Part shown: piece by piece, positions 1 through 9,242 of the stretch
How positions within the stretch are numbered: position 1 is the stretch's first letter
Layout: each line of letters starts with the position of its first letter
Source: Roseimicrobium gellanilyticum
Lineage (GTDB): Bacteria > Verrucomicrobiota > Verrucomicrobiia > Verrucomicrobiales > Verrucomicrobiaceae
Assembly (NCBI RefSeq): GCF_003315205.1
Contig: NZ_QNRR01000005.1
Location: forward strand, 310,001 to 374,000
DNA length: 64,000 nt
Reading direction: 5' to 3'
The notes under the pieces: generated by a model
Database searches by the model: none
What the model was told of the DNA's origin: nothing
What the model saw: only the letters and a program-made list of their open reading frames with translations
Translations under genes and position numbers: made by a program

Positions 1-110
1 TTTTTCTGCTGCTGGGGGAGTTCGGCTTCGATCATGGATGTCTGGAACGATGAATAGGGTTTCGGAAAAAGTGTAACAAAAAGGTCGGTCGACGAAAAGA
101 GTCTCGTTCG

Positions 111-329
111 TCAGGGTTTGCCATTGGGCGTCGGTGTGGGAGACGGGGCGGCATTCTGCTGGGCCTCTGCCAATCCCTTGCCGCTCAGCACGGAACCCAG
201 ATTCTTCCACTCCGTCTGGAACCCCTCGCTGAACCCCTTCCATCCGAAGCCATGCTCGAAGGCCACCATCCAGGAGTAGGTGGCCAGCAGGAACGCGGCG
301 ATCCAGAGTATTCGGGCAAAAAGACGCAT
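111..329 (-). CDS. Small single-pass membrane protein, unknown function
   Basis: Encodes 72 residues. A hydrophobic segment near the N-terminus (about residues 4-24) follows an MRLFAR start and would act as a signal anchor. The rest is a short soluble part ending in a Pro/Thr-rich tail (PSPTPTPNGKP). No enzyme motif is visible. It is transcribed in the same direction as the LysR gene that precedes it, with about 60 bases between them, so it may be the second gene of a small unit. I do not recognise the family. The start is the only ATG that keeps the hydrophobic segment, and no strong ribosome binding site is seen. Confidence 0.55.
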   Translation of the reverse strand: MRLFARILWIAAFLLATYSWMVAFEHGFGWKGFSEGFQTEWKNLGSVLSGKGLAEAQQNAAPSPTPTPNGKP

Positions 330-392
330 GACGGATTTTCAGTTTAAATTCAAAACGCTCCGTGCGGCAAGCGCGGAGTTGTTTCCTGCACG

Positions 393-1274
393 CTACGTGC
401 CAAAAAGCTCGCGAGCCAGTCCTTCCGCCACTTCCACGAACGTCTCCGCGAGGGGTGAGAGCCGACCCGCCCAGATGGCTCCCACGGTGAACTGGGGGAA
501 GCCCACCAGCGGCAGCTCCCGGACACCTTCGGGCTGCTCGCACCCCGGCAGACGCAGGCTCACCCCGACTCCGAAGCCCTCGCTGACATAGCGGGCGACC
601 AAATCGAGCCCACCGAGCTCCAGGCTGGGCACCCAGTCCACCCCCCGCTCGCGCAGTCCCGCTTGGAAAGCCCGGCTCACGCCCTCCGCAGGGCCGAGGG
701 TGATGAGCGGGAGGTCGATGCGGTCTCTGGACAGCAGTTCCTCCGCACTGGTGATGCCACTGTCTTCCTTTACGAGGAGGGCCAGGGTCATGCGGGCGAA
801 GTCGCGCGTCTCCAGGCCTGCCTCTGCTTTTTTGGTCAGGAGGGCGATGCCGAGATCCACCTCCTGCGCCTGCAGAAGGGTCTCACACTCCTCCTGCCTG
901 CCGTGGGTAAGGGTGAAATGGAAGCCGGGCACGCGCTTCCGCATGCGGGAGCAGAGCTCCGGCAGGTACTCGCGCTGCACAATCTCCGGCGCGGCGATGC
1001 GGAGACGGTCCTCTCCACCGCCGCGGAGTTGACGGCCCACCTCGTCCATTTTCGAGAAGAAGGGCAGGATGAAGTCATAGAGGGTACGGCCCTCCTTCGT
1101 GAGCTGGAAGGGACGCCGGCGGAAGAGGGTGACGCCGAGGTCATCTTCGAGCTGCAGAATCTGCGCGCTGATGGCCGGCTGCTGGATGCCATAGGGAATC
1201 TGCCGCGCCGCCGCACTCACGCCTCCATGCCGGGCTACATAATAGAAGAGCTCGAGGTGGTGGACGTTCATCAT
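393..1274 (-). CDS. LysR-family transcriptional regulator
   Basis: About 293 residues, the usual LysR length. Residues 1-60 hold the winged helix-turn-helix, with the typical run HHLELFYYVARHGGVSAAAR followed by QQPAISAQILQLEDDLG and LFRRRPFQLT. The remainder fits a periplasmic-binding-protein-like effector domain. The start chosen is the ATG pair at 1274/1271 because the reading frame upstream of it overlaps a palindromic repeat and has no family similarity. It lies divergent to the large DUF2339 gene across a 366-base space, a common arrangement for a LysR target, but no operator can be named and the effector is unknown. Confidence 0.9.
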   Translation of the reverse strand: MMNVHHLELFYYVARHGGVSAAARQIPYGIQQPAISAQILQLEDDLGVTLFRRRPFQLTKEGRTLYDFILPFFSKMDEVGRQLRGGGEDRLRIAAPEIVQREYLPELCSRMRKRVPGFHFTLTHGRQEECETLLQAQEVDLGIALLTKKAEAGLETRDFARMTLALLVKEDSGITSAEELLSRDRIDLPLITLGPAEGVSRAFQAGLRERGVDWVPSLELGGLDLVARYVSEGFGVGVSLRLPGCEQPEGVRELPLVGFPQFTVGAIWAGRLSPLAETFVEVAEGLARELFGT

Positions 1275-1291
1275 GGGAGTGGGGCGCTGCG

Positions 1292-1540
1292 GGAGGGAGG
1301 GTTGATGGTCTATGGTTGATAGTTGATAGCCTGAGTCAATGAACCTTTTGGGGATGTCGGGCAGGGATTGCATCGCCGGATGGGCGGGCCTTGCCTTCAA
1401 GGAGCGGCTGCCCGGCGTGGCAGGGCGGCCGACTTTTCATTGTTGAGGAGGGTGCAAACGGGTTCTCGTACGCGGCACTTCCCTCGTGGGAAGAGAGTTC
1501 AGGCTATCAACTATCAACCATAGACCATCAACCTCCCTCC
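1292..1540. repeat. Long imperfect inverted repeat between LysR and DUF2339 genes
   Basis: Arms of about 40 bases at 1292-1332 and 1501-1540 are reverse complements of each other except for one inserted G. The core word is ATCAACCATAGACCATCAAC. The arms enclose about 170 bases with no gene. The left arm lies just upstream of the LysR start, and the right arm lies 100 bases before the DUF2339 start. The rest of 1275-1640 shows nothing else that I can name. It could be a miniature mobile palindrome. Confidence 0.7.
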
Positions 1541-1640
1541 ATCGGGTTTCTCAATACTGGTCCCTGAAATTTCAATTTTTCATTCCTTCCAGGGGAGGCG
1601 AATCTCCGCGCCAGCGGGGCAATCTTTTCCCGCATCACCC

Positions 1641-4600
1641 ATGGAAGTTCTAGGTCTCTTTGTCCTGCTGCTGATCTTTATCCTGGTCGTAGTAGTCCCC
1701 ATCGCCGCCATCATCACCGCCCGGGGAGCCCGGGACCAGGCCGAGGCCACGGAGCGGCGGCTGGAAGCCTTGAAAAAACTCATCAACGACCGCCACGGTG
1801 AAGTGATGAGGAGTGTCGCACTGCTGGAGGAGCGGATTGCGGAGTATGAAAGTGCCGTTGCTCAAGCGACAGCCAGTGTGGAGACGGCTTCTGAGGCTGC
1901 CCCGGTGACTGTTGAGCCAAGAGTGGAGTCGATTGCCGAGGTCATGAAGGCGGCTCCTCCTGCGATGCCGGCAGTGTCCCCAGGCGAAGTGCCCACCCTG
2001 CACGAGGAGGAAGCGGAAGCCCAAGAGGTGTCCACGCCTGCTCCCGCATCGGCGGGCCCCCTCGCGCAACCGCCACCCCTGCCGCCCCCGTCCATACTGG
2101 CAGCTGCGAAGGTGGCCGAGCCTGCGAAGATGGCGCCGCCTCTCCCGGCGATGCCTCCTGTTCCCATCACGCCTCCGCCTCTTGTTGGGAAGGTATCGGC
2201 TGCACCTTCCCGGCCTTCCACACCGGCCACGGCAAAGCCTTCTGCCGGCACACTGGAGCAGTTCATGGGCGTGAAGCTCTTCGCGTGGGTGGGTGGACTG
2301 GCTCTGTTCCTGGGCATCGTGTTCTTCATCAAGCTGTCGTTGGAGAAAGGCTGGATCTCGGAGACGGCACGCATCGCCATCGGGTATGCCACAGGTCTGG
2401 CGCTGGTGGGCAGCGGGTGGTGGATCAATGCACGCAAGCTCTACACTGTGCTGGGACAAACGCTCTGCGCCACGGGCGTCGTCGCCCTGTATGGCGTGAC
2501 CTTTGCCGCACATGGGTACTACCACTTCCCGGCCTTCACGCCGATGGTGTCCTTTGGTGTGATGTCTGCCATCACCATCGGGGCCTTTCTGCTGGCGGTG
2601 CGCATGGAGGCGCAGGTGGTGGCCATCCTCGGGATGCTCGGTGGCTTTCTCACGCCCATCCTCTGCTCCACGGGACAGGACAATCCGTTTGGCCTCTTCA
2701 GTTATATCGCGTTGCTCGATATCGGTGTGCTCGCCGTGGCGATGCGCATGGGCTGGCTGCATCTCGCGCCGCTCGCGGCAGGCGGTACGGCGCTCATGCA
2801 GATGGCGTGGACCATGGTCTTCTTCACCAAAGGTGACTATGCACACGGCAGCAAGGTGTGGATACCGGTGAGTATCTTCCTGGGATTTGCCGCGCTCTTC
2901 ACCGCGGTCTCGTGGTGGCAGGCTTCGCGCAAGGAGCGCAGCATCTTTGCTCCGGTGTCGGCGATCATCTTGTGCGTGAGTGCCATGCTCGCGGCTCTCG
3001 CTTTTGCCATGCATGGTGACTCGCCGGACAGACCAGCCATGCTCTTCGGCTTCGCTCTCGTGGTGAATGCACTCGTGGCTGCGGTGGCGTGGAAGGAGCC
3101 CTGTGTGCGGGTGGCCATGCTGCCTGCAGCTGGCGCCACGGTGTGCCTGCAACTCGTGTGGGGCACGCATTTCTTCATTCCGATGGGCTATGCCGAAGGC
3201 GCAAAGACGTGGGGCGCGATGGCCATTTTCCTCGGCTTCGCAGTCGCGGCCACGGGTTATCTCTGGTGGAAGATGCGGACGCAGAAGCCCGGCAAGGGCG
3301 AGGACGAGTTCGGCTATGTGCCCACGGCGACCGCGCTGCTCTTCTGTGCGAGTGCGCTGGTGGCGGCGTTCGTTTTCCTCGCGTTTGGCAGCATCACCTC
3401 GCGTCCCTTCACGCTGTATGCCTTCGTCCTGCTTACGGGTGTGCTGGTGATGGGCGTGTCCTGGCTGGATGTGCGGGCGCGTGTGGCGCCTATCCTTGCG
3501 GCGTTCGCGTCCTTCCTCCATCTCACCTTCTGGACCAGCACGCGGCTTACGAATGAGCTGCTGCCTTCAGGTCTCGTGGTGTTCCTGGCCTTCGGTGCAC
3601 TGTACACCGCGTTCGTCGCTGTGTGGCAGAAGCACAAGACAGCGCCGCTCGGCGTGCCGATTGGCTGGGTGCCGGTGCCCTTGCTGGTGCTCATCATGAC
3701 TCCGGTCATCAATCTGGCGGAAGTGCATCTCGCGCTGTGGCCGGTGCTTTTGATGGTGAATCTGGGCATCCTCGGTCTGGCGGTGTACTCGCGGAAGCCG
3801 CTCACCGTCGTCATCTCCCTGATGCTCACCATGGTCACCGTGGGCATTCTGTTGATGAAGATGCCTTCGGGTGACCTGACCAACATGCCGCTCTTCCTCA
3901 CGGTGCTGGGTGGGTTTGCTCTGGTCTTCTCGGCCGCGGGATGTGTGATGACAAACTTGATTCTGCGTACGCAGGATGCGGATGAAACGGACCGCACTTT
4001 GGCGAAGTTCCTGCCCATCGGCGCGGCGGGCATGCCCTTCCTGCTGCTGGTGATGGCGGTGCTGCATCTGCACGTGCCGAATCCCTCGCTGGTCTTTGGC
4101 ATGGCGCTGTTGCTTTGCGTATTCATGCTTGGGTTCGGCTTGTATATGCGCGTCACCGTGCTCCCTCTCGCGGCGGCGATTGGCGTGCTGCTGCTGGAGT
4201 TTGCGTGGCATGGACGCGCGTTCAGTGTGGAGAGCCCGGTGGTGCCGCTGCTGTGGTATCTGGGCTTTGGTGCGCTCTTCATGGTGTATCCCCATGAATT
4301 CCGCCGGAAGCTGCAGGAGCATGTGGCTCCGTGGATCGCTGGTGCGGTGGCGTGGGCGGGCACCTTCCTGCTGGTGTATGATGTGGTGAAGCGCGTGTGG
4401 CCCAATGAAGTGATGGGCCTGTTGCCTGCCGCCTTTGCTTTGCCAGCGGGTGCGAGCCTGTATGCCGTGCTGAAGCTGCATCGTACGGAGAATTCGGCGC
4501 GTCTCTCACAGCTTGCGTGGTTCGGTGGACTCACGCTGCTCTTCATCACGCTCATCTTCCCCATCCAGTTTGAGAAGCAGTGGATAACCCTGGGCTGGGC

Positions 4601-5255
4601 ATTTGAAGGTGCGGCCCTGTGCTGGCTCTACCGTCGCGTGCCGCATCCCGGCCTGCGTGGCACGGGCACGGCGTTGCTGGTCATCGCTTTCATCCGTCTG
4701 GCGCTCAACCCCTGGGTGCTGGAGTACCAGGTGCGTGGCGACACCATGCTGCTGAACTGGCAGCTGTATGCGTACAGCCTTGCTGCCGCTGCCTTCTTCC
4801 TCGCCGCGTGGTGGCTCAATCCTCCCCGGCATCTCATGATGGGCATCCACCTGCGTGCGCTGTTTGGCACGCTGGGTACCATCCTGCTCTTCCTGCTGGT
4901 AAACATCGAAATCGCCGATGCCTTCACCTCACCGGGTGCGCCGTACATCGTGTGGGAGTTCAGCGGCAACTTCGCCCGTGACATGACCTACAGCATCGCG
5001 TGGGGCCTGTTCGCGCTCGGATTGCTCATCGCGGGGTTCATCATGCACAATGCACCCACGCGTTATGCGGGCATTGGGTTATTGGGCATCACGTTGCTGA
5101 AGCTCTTCTTCCACGACCTCGCCCGCATTGAAAGCATCTATCGCATCGGCGCGCTCATCGCCGTGGCGTTGATTGCACTCGCGGCATCGTTCTTGTACCA
5201 GCGGTTCCTCAACATGAACAAGGAGGAGTCAGCGCGGCCGGACGGTGAGCAGTAA
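1641..5255 (+). CDS. DUF2339 family giant multi-pass membrane protein
   Basis: A 1204-residue integral membrane protein. Residues 1-28 form one membrane segment, followed by a charged, probably coiled-coil stretch (about 30-80) and a Pro/Ala-rich linker to about residue 205. From FMGVKLFAWVGGLALFLGIV onward the chain alternates hydrophobic segments to the end, probably more than 25 of them. The sequence FMGVKLFAWVGGLALFLG followed by regular helix pairs is typical of DUF2339. The family's function is not established; a transport or envelope role has been guessed. The start ATG is 13 bases after a CCCGCATC run and fits the membrane start. Confidence 0.88.
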   Translation: MEVLGLFVLLLIFILVVVVPIAAIITARGARDQAEATERRLEALKKLINDRHGEVMRSVALLEERIAEYESAVAQATASVETASEAAPVTVEPRVESIAEVMKAAPPAMPAVSPGEVPTLHEEEAEAQEVSTPAPASAGPLAQPPPLPPPSILAAAKVAEPAKMAPPLPAMPPVPITPPPLVGKVSAAPSRPSTPATAKPSAGTLEQFMGVKLFAWVGGLALFLGIVFFIKLSLEKGWISETARIAIGYATGLALVGSGWWINARKLYTVLGQTLCATGVVALYGVTFAAHGYYHFPAFTPMVSFGVMSAITIGAFLLAVRMEAQVVAILGMLGGFLTPILCSTGQDNPFGLFSYIALLDIGVLAVAMRMGWLHLAPLAAGGTALMQMAWTMVFFTKGDYAHGSKVWIPVSIFLGFAALFTAVSWWQASRKERSIFAPVSAIILCVSAMLAALAFAMHGDSPDRPAMLFGFALVVNALVAAVAWKEPCVRVAMLPAAGATVCLQLVWGTHFFIPMGYAEGAKTWGAMAIFLGFAVAATGYLWWKMRTQKPGKGEDEFGYVPTATALLFCASALVAAFVFLAFGSITSRPFTLYAFVLLTGVLVMGVSWLDVRARVAPILAAFASFLHLTFWTSTRLTNELLPSGLVVFLAFGALYTAFVAVWQKHKTAPLGVPIGWVPVPLLVLIMTPVINLAEVHLALWPVLLMVNLGILGLAVYSRKPLTVVISLMLTMVTVGILLMKMPSGDLTNMPLFLTVLGGFALVFSAAGCVMTNLILRTQDADETDRTLAKFLPIGAAGMPFLLLVMAVLHLHVPNPSLVFGMALLLCVFMLGFGLYMRVTVLPLAAAIGVLLLEFAWHGRAFSVESPVVPLLWYLGFGALFMVYPHEFRRKLQEHVAPWIAGAVAWAGTFLLVYDVVKRVWPNEVMGLLPAAFALPAGASLYAVLKLHRTENSARLSQLAWFGGLTLLFITLIFPIQFEKQWITLGWAFEGAALCWLYRRVPHPGLRGTGTALLVIAFIRLALNPWVLEYQVRGDTMLLNWQLYAYSLAAAAFFLAAWWLNPPRHLMMGIHLRALFGTLGTILLFLLVNIEIADAFTSPGAPYIVWEFSGNFARDMTYSIAWGLFALGLLIAGFIMHNAPTRYAGIGLLGITLLKLFFHDLARIESIYRIGALIAVALIALAASFLYQRFLNMNKEESARPDGEQ

Positions 5256-5327
5256 GCGGTGCGACGGTAGGACGGTGGAAGGCGCGTCATGTCACGTGGA
5301 GTGAGGTGGCGCGTGGTGGGAGGGGAA

Positions 5328-5510
5328 GAACGCAAAGCAGCGGAGCAGCAAAAGATGAGCAGGAGGTTAGGCGTCTCGCCTGACATTGGGCGTTGGGCCT
5401 CTGGCCTGACGGCTGCTCAAACTCTCATCGGGGGGCGTGCATGGACGATCCCCGTCAGGAGCACGTCCGGTTAACCGCAAAGACGCAGAGGGGCAAAGGA
5501 CGCGGAGGGG
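5328..5510. repeat. Composite dispersed repeat, copy 1
   Basis: Three words occur in order: ACGCAAAGCAGCGGAGCAGC, then AGGAGGTTAGGCG with TGACATTGGGCGTTGGGCC, then GGTTAACCGCAAAGACGCAG. The same three words occur in the same order at 23828-24040 with different bases between them, so this is a mosaic repeat rather than coincidence. Confidence 0.65.
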
Positions 5511-6166
5511 GGAGGGTGGGTGCAGGGGACGTTTTTGAGTGAGAGGAGGTGGTGTGTCAGCCGATGCAGAGGAGGCAGAGATGCGCAGGAAGCGTTGGAA
5601 GGTGGGTTTGGGGCAGTCTTGGAGGGTCGCGAAGCAGCGGAGCAGCAAAGAGGAGTGGAAGGGGACGCGGAGGATGTACCAGTCGTGCTACCGTACCTGA
5701 CACACGCCTCCGGTCTATTTCTCCGCCCGCCAAACGACTGGTAGGGGGCTGCTGCGTCGGCCTCCTAATCAGGTGGGCGGAGGTGGTGTGGAACTGGTGC
5801 GTGAAAAGCCGATTTCACCCGGATGCTCCGCCCCACCTCCGCCCACGGAAATTTGGAGGCCGACGCAGCAGCCCCCTACCGGTCAACAGGTCGGCTGCAT
5901 CATGGACCAGAGGAGCACGGTTTTCCTTTCCCCACCTGTTCCGCTGAACCCATGATCACTGTGTTCAAATCCCCATTTTCCCCTTTGCTGCTCCGCTGCT
6001 CTGCGACCCTCCAAGGCCACCTGAAACCCACCTCCCCACGTTCCCTGCGCGCCTCTGCCTCCTCTGCTTCGGCTGACACACCACCTCCCAACAGCCCCAA
6101 ACGTCCCCTGCACCCACCCTCCCCCTCCTCTGCGTCCTTCGCCCCTCTGCCCCTTTGCGGTTAACC
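5469..6166. repeat. Very long inverted repeat (arms about 182 bases) enclosing another palindrome
   Basis: The left arm 5469-5650 and right arm 5983-6166 are reverse complements over most of their length. Shared words include GGTTAACCGCAAAG, GGTGGGTGCAGGGGACGTTT, GAGGTGGTGTGTCAGCCGA and GCAGCGGAGCAGCAAAG. The 330-base centre contains the separate palindromic element at 5712-5905. The two arms differ by scattered substitutions and small indels, as expected for an old inverted duplication. Confidence 0.75.
5712..5905 (-). repeat. Palindromic dispersed element family 1, copy A
   Basis: Inverted arms share TAGGGGGCTGCTGCGTCGGC and GGTGGGCGGAGGTGG. The centre carries GGAACTGGTGCGTGAAAAGC and CACCCGGATGCTCCG. 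Read on the reverse strand it matches copy B at 19459-19640 and copy C at 25628-25982, including the outer word ATAGACC. It contains no reading frame of its own. It resembles a MITE-like or large REP-like element. Confidence 0.75.
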
Positions 6167-6195
6167 CGAGATCACCCACCACTCCCCACCTCCCA

Positions 6196-6255
6196 CCGCC
6201 CCTCATTCCACCGCCCCTCATTCCACCGCCCCTCATTCCACCGCCCCTCATTCCA
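6196..6255. repeat. Four perfect 15-base tandem repeats
   Basis: The unit CCGCCCCTCATTCCA occurs four times without interruption, about 100 bases upstream of the mutS start. There are no spacers, so this is not a CRISPR array. Copy number could vary by slippage. Confidence 0.85.
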
Positions 6256-6353
6256 CCGTCCTACCGCCGCACCGCTCACCGTCGCACCGACTCCCACCAC
6301 CCAACACTTGCCACCCCCCACAAACCTGCCCATGATGCCGTTTTTTACCCCCC

Positions 6354-9164
6354 ATGTCCGAAGCGGTCGCCACCACCCCCATGATGAAGCAGTACCTCGC
6401 CATTCGGCGGGACCTGCCGGGGGATGTGATCCTGCTCTTCCGCCTGGGGGATTTTTACGAGATGTTCTTCGAGGACGCCAAGGTCGCCGCGGGCATCCTC
6501 AATGTCTCCCTGACGAAGCGCAACGGCATCCCCATGTGTGGCGTGCCGCACCATGCCGCGCAGAGCTACATCGCCCGCCTCATCCGCGCCGGGAAGCGCG
6601 TGGCCATCGGCGAGCAGGTGGGCGAGCCCGTGCCGGGCAAGCTGGTGGCGCGTGAACTCTCGGAGGTCATCAGCGCCGGCACCGTCACCGACGGGCGCTT
6701 CCTGGATGCGAACAAGTCCCACTACCTCGCCGCCATCTTCCGCGATGGCAAGAAGCACGGCCTCGCCTATGTGGACCACAGCACGGGCGAGTTCGAGCTG
6801 GCCGAGTTTGATTCGCTGGATGGACTGAATGACGAGCTCACCCGCATCGCTCCCAGTGAGCTGCTGTACGCGGATGACCAGCGCGAGCTCATGGAGTCGC
6901 TCGGCATGCCGAAGAGCGCGCAGATTTGTGAGAGCTACCTCTTCCTGCAGGACCAGGCGCTGCATGCCCTGACCCAGCACTTCAAGGTGCAATCACTCGA
7001 TGGCTATGGCTGCGGCCACCTCACCGCGGCCCTCGGCGCGGCGGGCGCCATCATGCAGTACCTGCAGTTCCAACTGCGCAAGGACGTCTCCCACATCAAG
7101 CGCCTGCGTGTGGCCTCGCTCTTCGACGGCGTGTGGATCGATGCCGCCAGCCAGTCCCACCTGGAACTGGTGAACAGCCGCAGCGGCGCGGAGCACACCC
7201 TCCTGCATGCGCTGAACCGCACCGCCACGCCCATGGGGGCGCGCAAGCTGCGCCGCTGGGTGCTGCACCCGCTGCGTGATCTCGCGCAACTCGTGTCGCG
7301 ACAGGAAGTCGTCAGCGTGCTCTTGCAGGACCCCATGCTGCTCGGGCAGTTGCGGGACATGCTCAAGGACATCCGCGACCTCGAGCGCACCGCCGGACGT
7401 CTCAGCCAGGGCAGTGGAAATGCACGTGACCTCCTCGTGCTCGCGCAGGCCCTCAGCGCCGTGCCCGCGCTGAAGCTCCTCATGGCCGAGTGCGGCTGCG
7501 GTCGCAACGGCGCCGATGGCATGGATAACCTGCCGGACATCGATGCGGGCATGGAGCCCGTCTCCGCGCCCAGCGTGCCGCTGCTGCGTGCGTTGCATGC
7601 CCAGCTCCACGACCTCACCGCCATGGCTGCGGAGATAGAGCAGGCCATTGTCGAGGAACCACCCGCCCCCATCAAGGAAGGCGGCATCTTCCGCGATGGC
7701 TACCTGCCTTTCCTGGATGAATTCCGCAGCGCCTCCACGCAGGGACGCGACTGGATTGCGAAGCTGCAGAATGACGAGATCGACCGCACCGGCATCAAGT
7801 CACTCAAGATAAAGTACAACGCGGTGTTCGGGTACTTCATCGAGATCACGAAGTCGAATCTCGACTCCGTGCCGAAGGACTACACACGGAAGCAGACGAC
7901 GGCGAATGGCGAGCGCTTCATCACCGATGAGCTCAAGCGCATGGAGGACAAAATCCTCGGTGCGGATGAGAAGGGCAAGGCGCTGGAGTACGAGGAGTTT
8001 GTGAAGCTGCGCAGCCGCGCCATGGAGCGCCTCGCGGAAATCCAGGAGACGGCAGAGGCCCTCGCCACGCTGGATGCGCTGTGCTCCCTCGCGGAGACCG
8101 CGCGCCTCTTCAACTACACCCGCCCCCTGCTGGATGAGTCCCGCACCCTGGTGATTCGCGATGGACGCCACCCCGTGCTGGACCAGAACCTCGCCGGGGA
8201 CCGCTTCGTGCCGAATGACACCTATCTGGAGGAGGTGGAGAACCGCGTGCTCATCATCACCGGGCCGAACATGGCCGGGAAGAGCACCTACATCCGCCAG
8301 GTGGCCCTGCTCACCCTCATGGCGCAAATTGGCAGCTACGTGCCCGCCGCCACCATGGAGCTCGGCCTCGTGGACCGCATCTTCACCCGCATCGGCGCGA
8401 GCGATGACCTCTCGCGCGGGCAGAGCACCTTCATGGTGGAGATGAATGAGACCTCCATGATTCTGAACAACGCCACGGACCGCAGCCTCGTCATCCTGGA
8501 TGAGATAGGCCGCGGCACCAGCACGTTCGATGGCCTCAGCATCGCCTGGAGCGTGGCCGAGCACCTGCACAACGACCTCGGCTCCCGCACCCTCTTCGCC
8601 ACCCACTACCACGAGCTCACCGCCCTCACCGCCACGTGCCGCGCCGTGAAGAACTACAACGTGGCCGTGAAGGAGTGGAACCAGCAAATCATCTTCCTCC
8701 GCAAAATCATCGCCGGCAGCGCCGAGAAAAGCTACGGCATCCAGGTCGCGAGACTCGCGGGACTCCCCGAGAGCGTGCTGCAGAGAGCGCGGCAAATCTT
8801 GGAGAGATTGGAAGCAGGACATCCGCCGAACGAAGTCGCCGTGAAACCGCTGCCGATTCTGGAGGAAATCGAAACGCCCGCGCCGAAGAAGCCGACGCGG
8901 CGGAAGGGGAAGGCGGGGGGTGGTGCGAATGCGAGCGCAGGTGGTGCAGGTGCTAATGCGAATGCGGATGCTGCGAACGCTGGTGCCGTTGCCGGAGCTT
9001 CCGTGGCCGAAGAGAGCGAGCTTGAAGAGGGTGACGGTGACGACGCCAGCGACGAAGGCGAAGGCGCGGATGGCAACGGCACAAGCACGAGCCGCGTGAA
9101 AAAGAAACTGCGCATCGAAAAGACCTCCGTGGCCTCCGAGGCGCAGATGAGTTTGTTTGGGTGA
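6354..9164 (+). CDS. mutS: DNA mismatch repair protein MutS
   Basis: A 936-residue MutS that recognises mismatched bases and starts methyl-independent or MutL-dependent repair. The mismatch-reading motif is GDFYEMF (F34 and E36). The ABC-type ATPase near residue 637 has GPNMAGKST, and the Walker B region near 711 has LVILDEIGRGTSTFDG. The body ends near residue 845. A low-complexity tail of about 90 residues follows, first Gly/Ala/Asn-rich, then acidic. The last residues are QMSLFG, a good match to the QxSLF beta-clamp-binding motif. The length exceeds the usual 850-880 because of this tail. The DNA that encodes the last 21 residues is duplicated at 9649-9712. Confidence 0.97.
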   Translation: MSEAVATTPMMKQYLAIRRDLPGDVILLFRLGDFYEMFFEDAKVAAGILNVSLTKRNGIPMCGVPHHAAQSYIARLIRAGKRVAIGEQVGEPVPGKLVARELSEVISAGTVTDGRFLDANKSHYLAAIFRDGKKHGLAYVDHSTGEFELAEFDSLDGLNDELTRIAPSELLYADDQRELMESLGMPKSAQICESYLFLQDQALHALTQHFKVQSLDGYGCGHLTAALGAAGAIMQYLQFQLRKDVSHIKRLRVASLFDGVWIDAASQSHLELVNSRSGAEHTLLHALNRTATPMGARKLRRWVLHPLRDLAQLVSRQEVVSVLLQDPMLLGQLRDMLKDIRDLERTAGRLSQGSGNARDLLVLAQALSAVPALKLLMAECGCGRNGADGMDNLPDIDAGMEPVSAPSVPLLRALHAQLHDLTAMAAEIEQAIVEEPPAPIKEGGIFRDGYLPFLDEFRSASTQGRDWIAKLQNDEIDRTGIKSLKIKYNAVFGYFIEITKSNLDSVPKDYTRKQTTANGERFITDELKRMEDKILGADEKGKALEYEEFVKLRSRAMERLAEIQETAEALATLDALCSLAETARLFNYTRPLLDESRTLVIRDGRHPVLDQNLAGDRFVPNDTYLEEVENRVLIITGPNMAGKSTYIRQVALLTLMAQIGSYVPAATMELGLVDRIFTRIGASDDLSRGQSTFMVEMNETSMILNNATDRSLVILDEIGRGTSTFDGLSIAWSVAEHLHNDLGSRTLFATHYHELTALTATCRAVKNYNVAVKEWNQQIIFLRKIIAGSAEKSYGIQVARLAGLPESVLQRARQILERLEAGHPPNEVAVKPLPILEEIETPAPKKPTRRKGKAGGGANASAGGAGANANADAANAGAVAGASVAEESELEEGDGDDASDEGEGADGNGTSTSRVKKKLRIEKTSVASEAQMSLFG
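9097..9160 (+). repeat. mutS 3'-end segment, parental copy of a direct repeat
   Basis: This 64-base stretch inside mutS encodes the final clamp-motif tail. By eye about 58 of 64 positions are identical to 9649-9712. The two copies flank a 490-base segment with a small orphan gene. Confidence 0.85.
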
Positions 9165-9242
9165 TTGGAGCCAAAGATACTGCCTTGAGTCGGACTCAGG
9201 GATTGCCACCTCCGGTGAACCTGGAGGATGTGACTGACTACC

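Larger units (their letters stand above)
5256..6353. other. Gene-free 1.1 kb block of repeats and nested palindromes
   Basis: No reading frame here looks like a protein; the frames are shadows of low-complexity repeats. The block holds, in order, a copy of a composite dispersed repeat (5328-5510), a pair of inverted arms (5469-5650 and 5983-6166) that enclose a palindromic element (5712-5905), and a 15-base tandem repeat (6196-6255). mutS starts immediately after it. Confidence 0.75.

Noticed and set aside
1650-3521. Long open frame on the reverse strand opposite the DUF2339 gene
   Set aside because: Composition is Arg/His/Gln-rich without domain logic. It is the mirror of the membrane protein's codon bias.
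5520-5947. Short proteins in the repeat block before mutS
   Set aside because: The frames overlap inverted arms in several phases and have no start context or stable composition.
6196-6255. Possible CRISPR array
   Set aside because: The 15-base units are directly adjacent with no spacers, and there are no cas genes.
7800-9209. 469-codon reverse frame opposite mutS
   Set aside because: It shadows the strongly supported mutS frame and has no recognisable motif.
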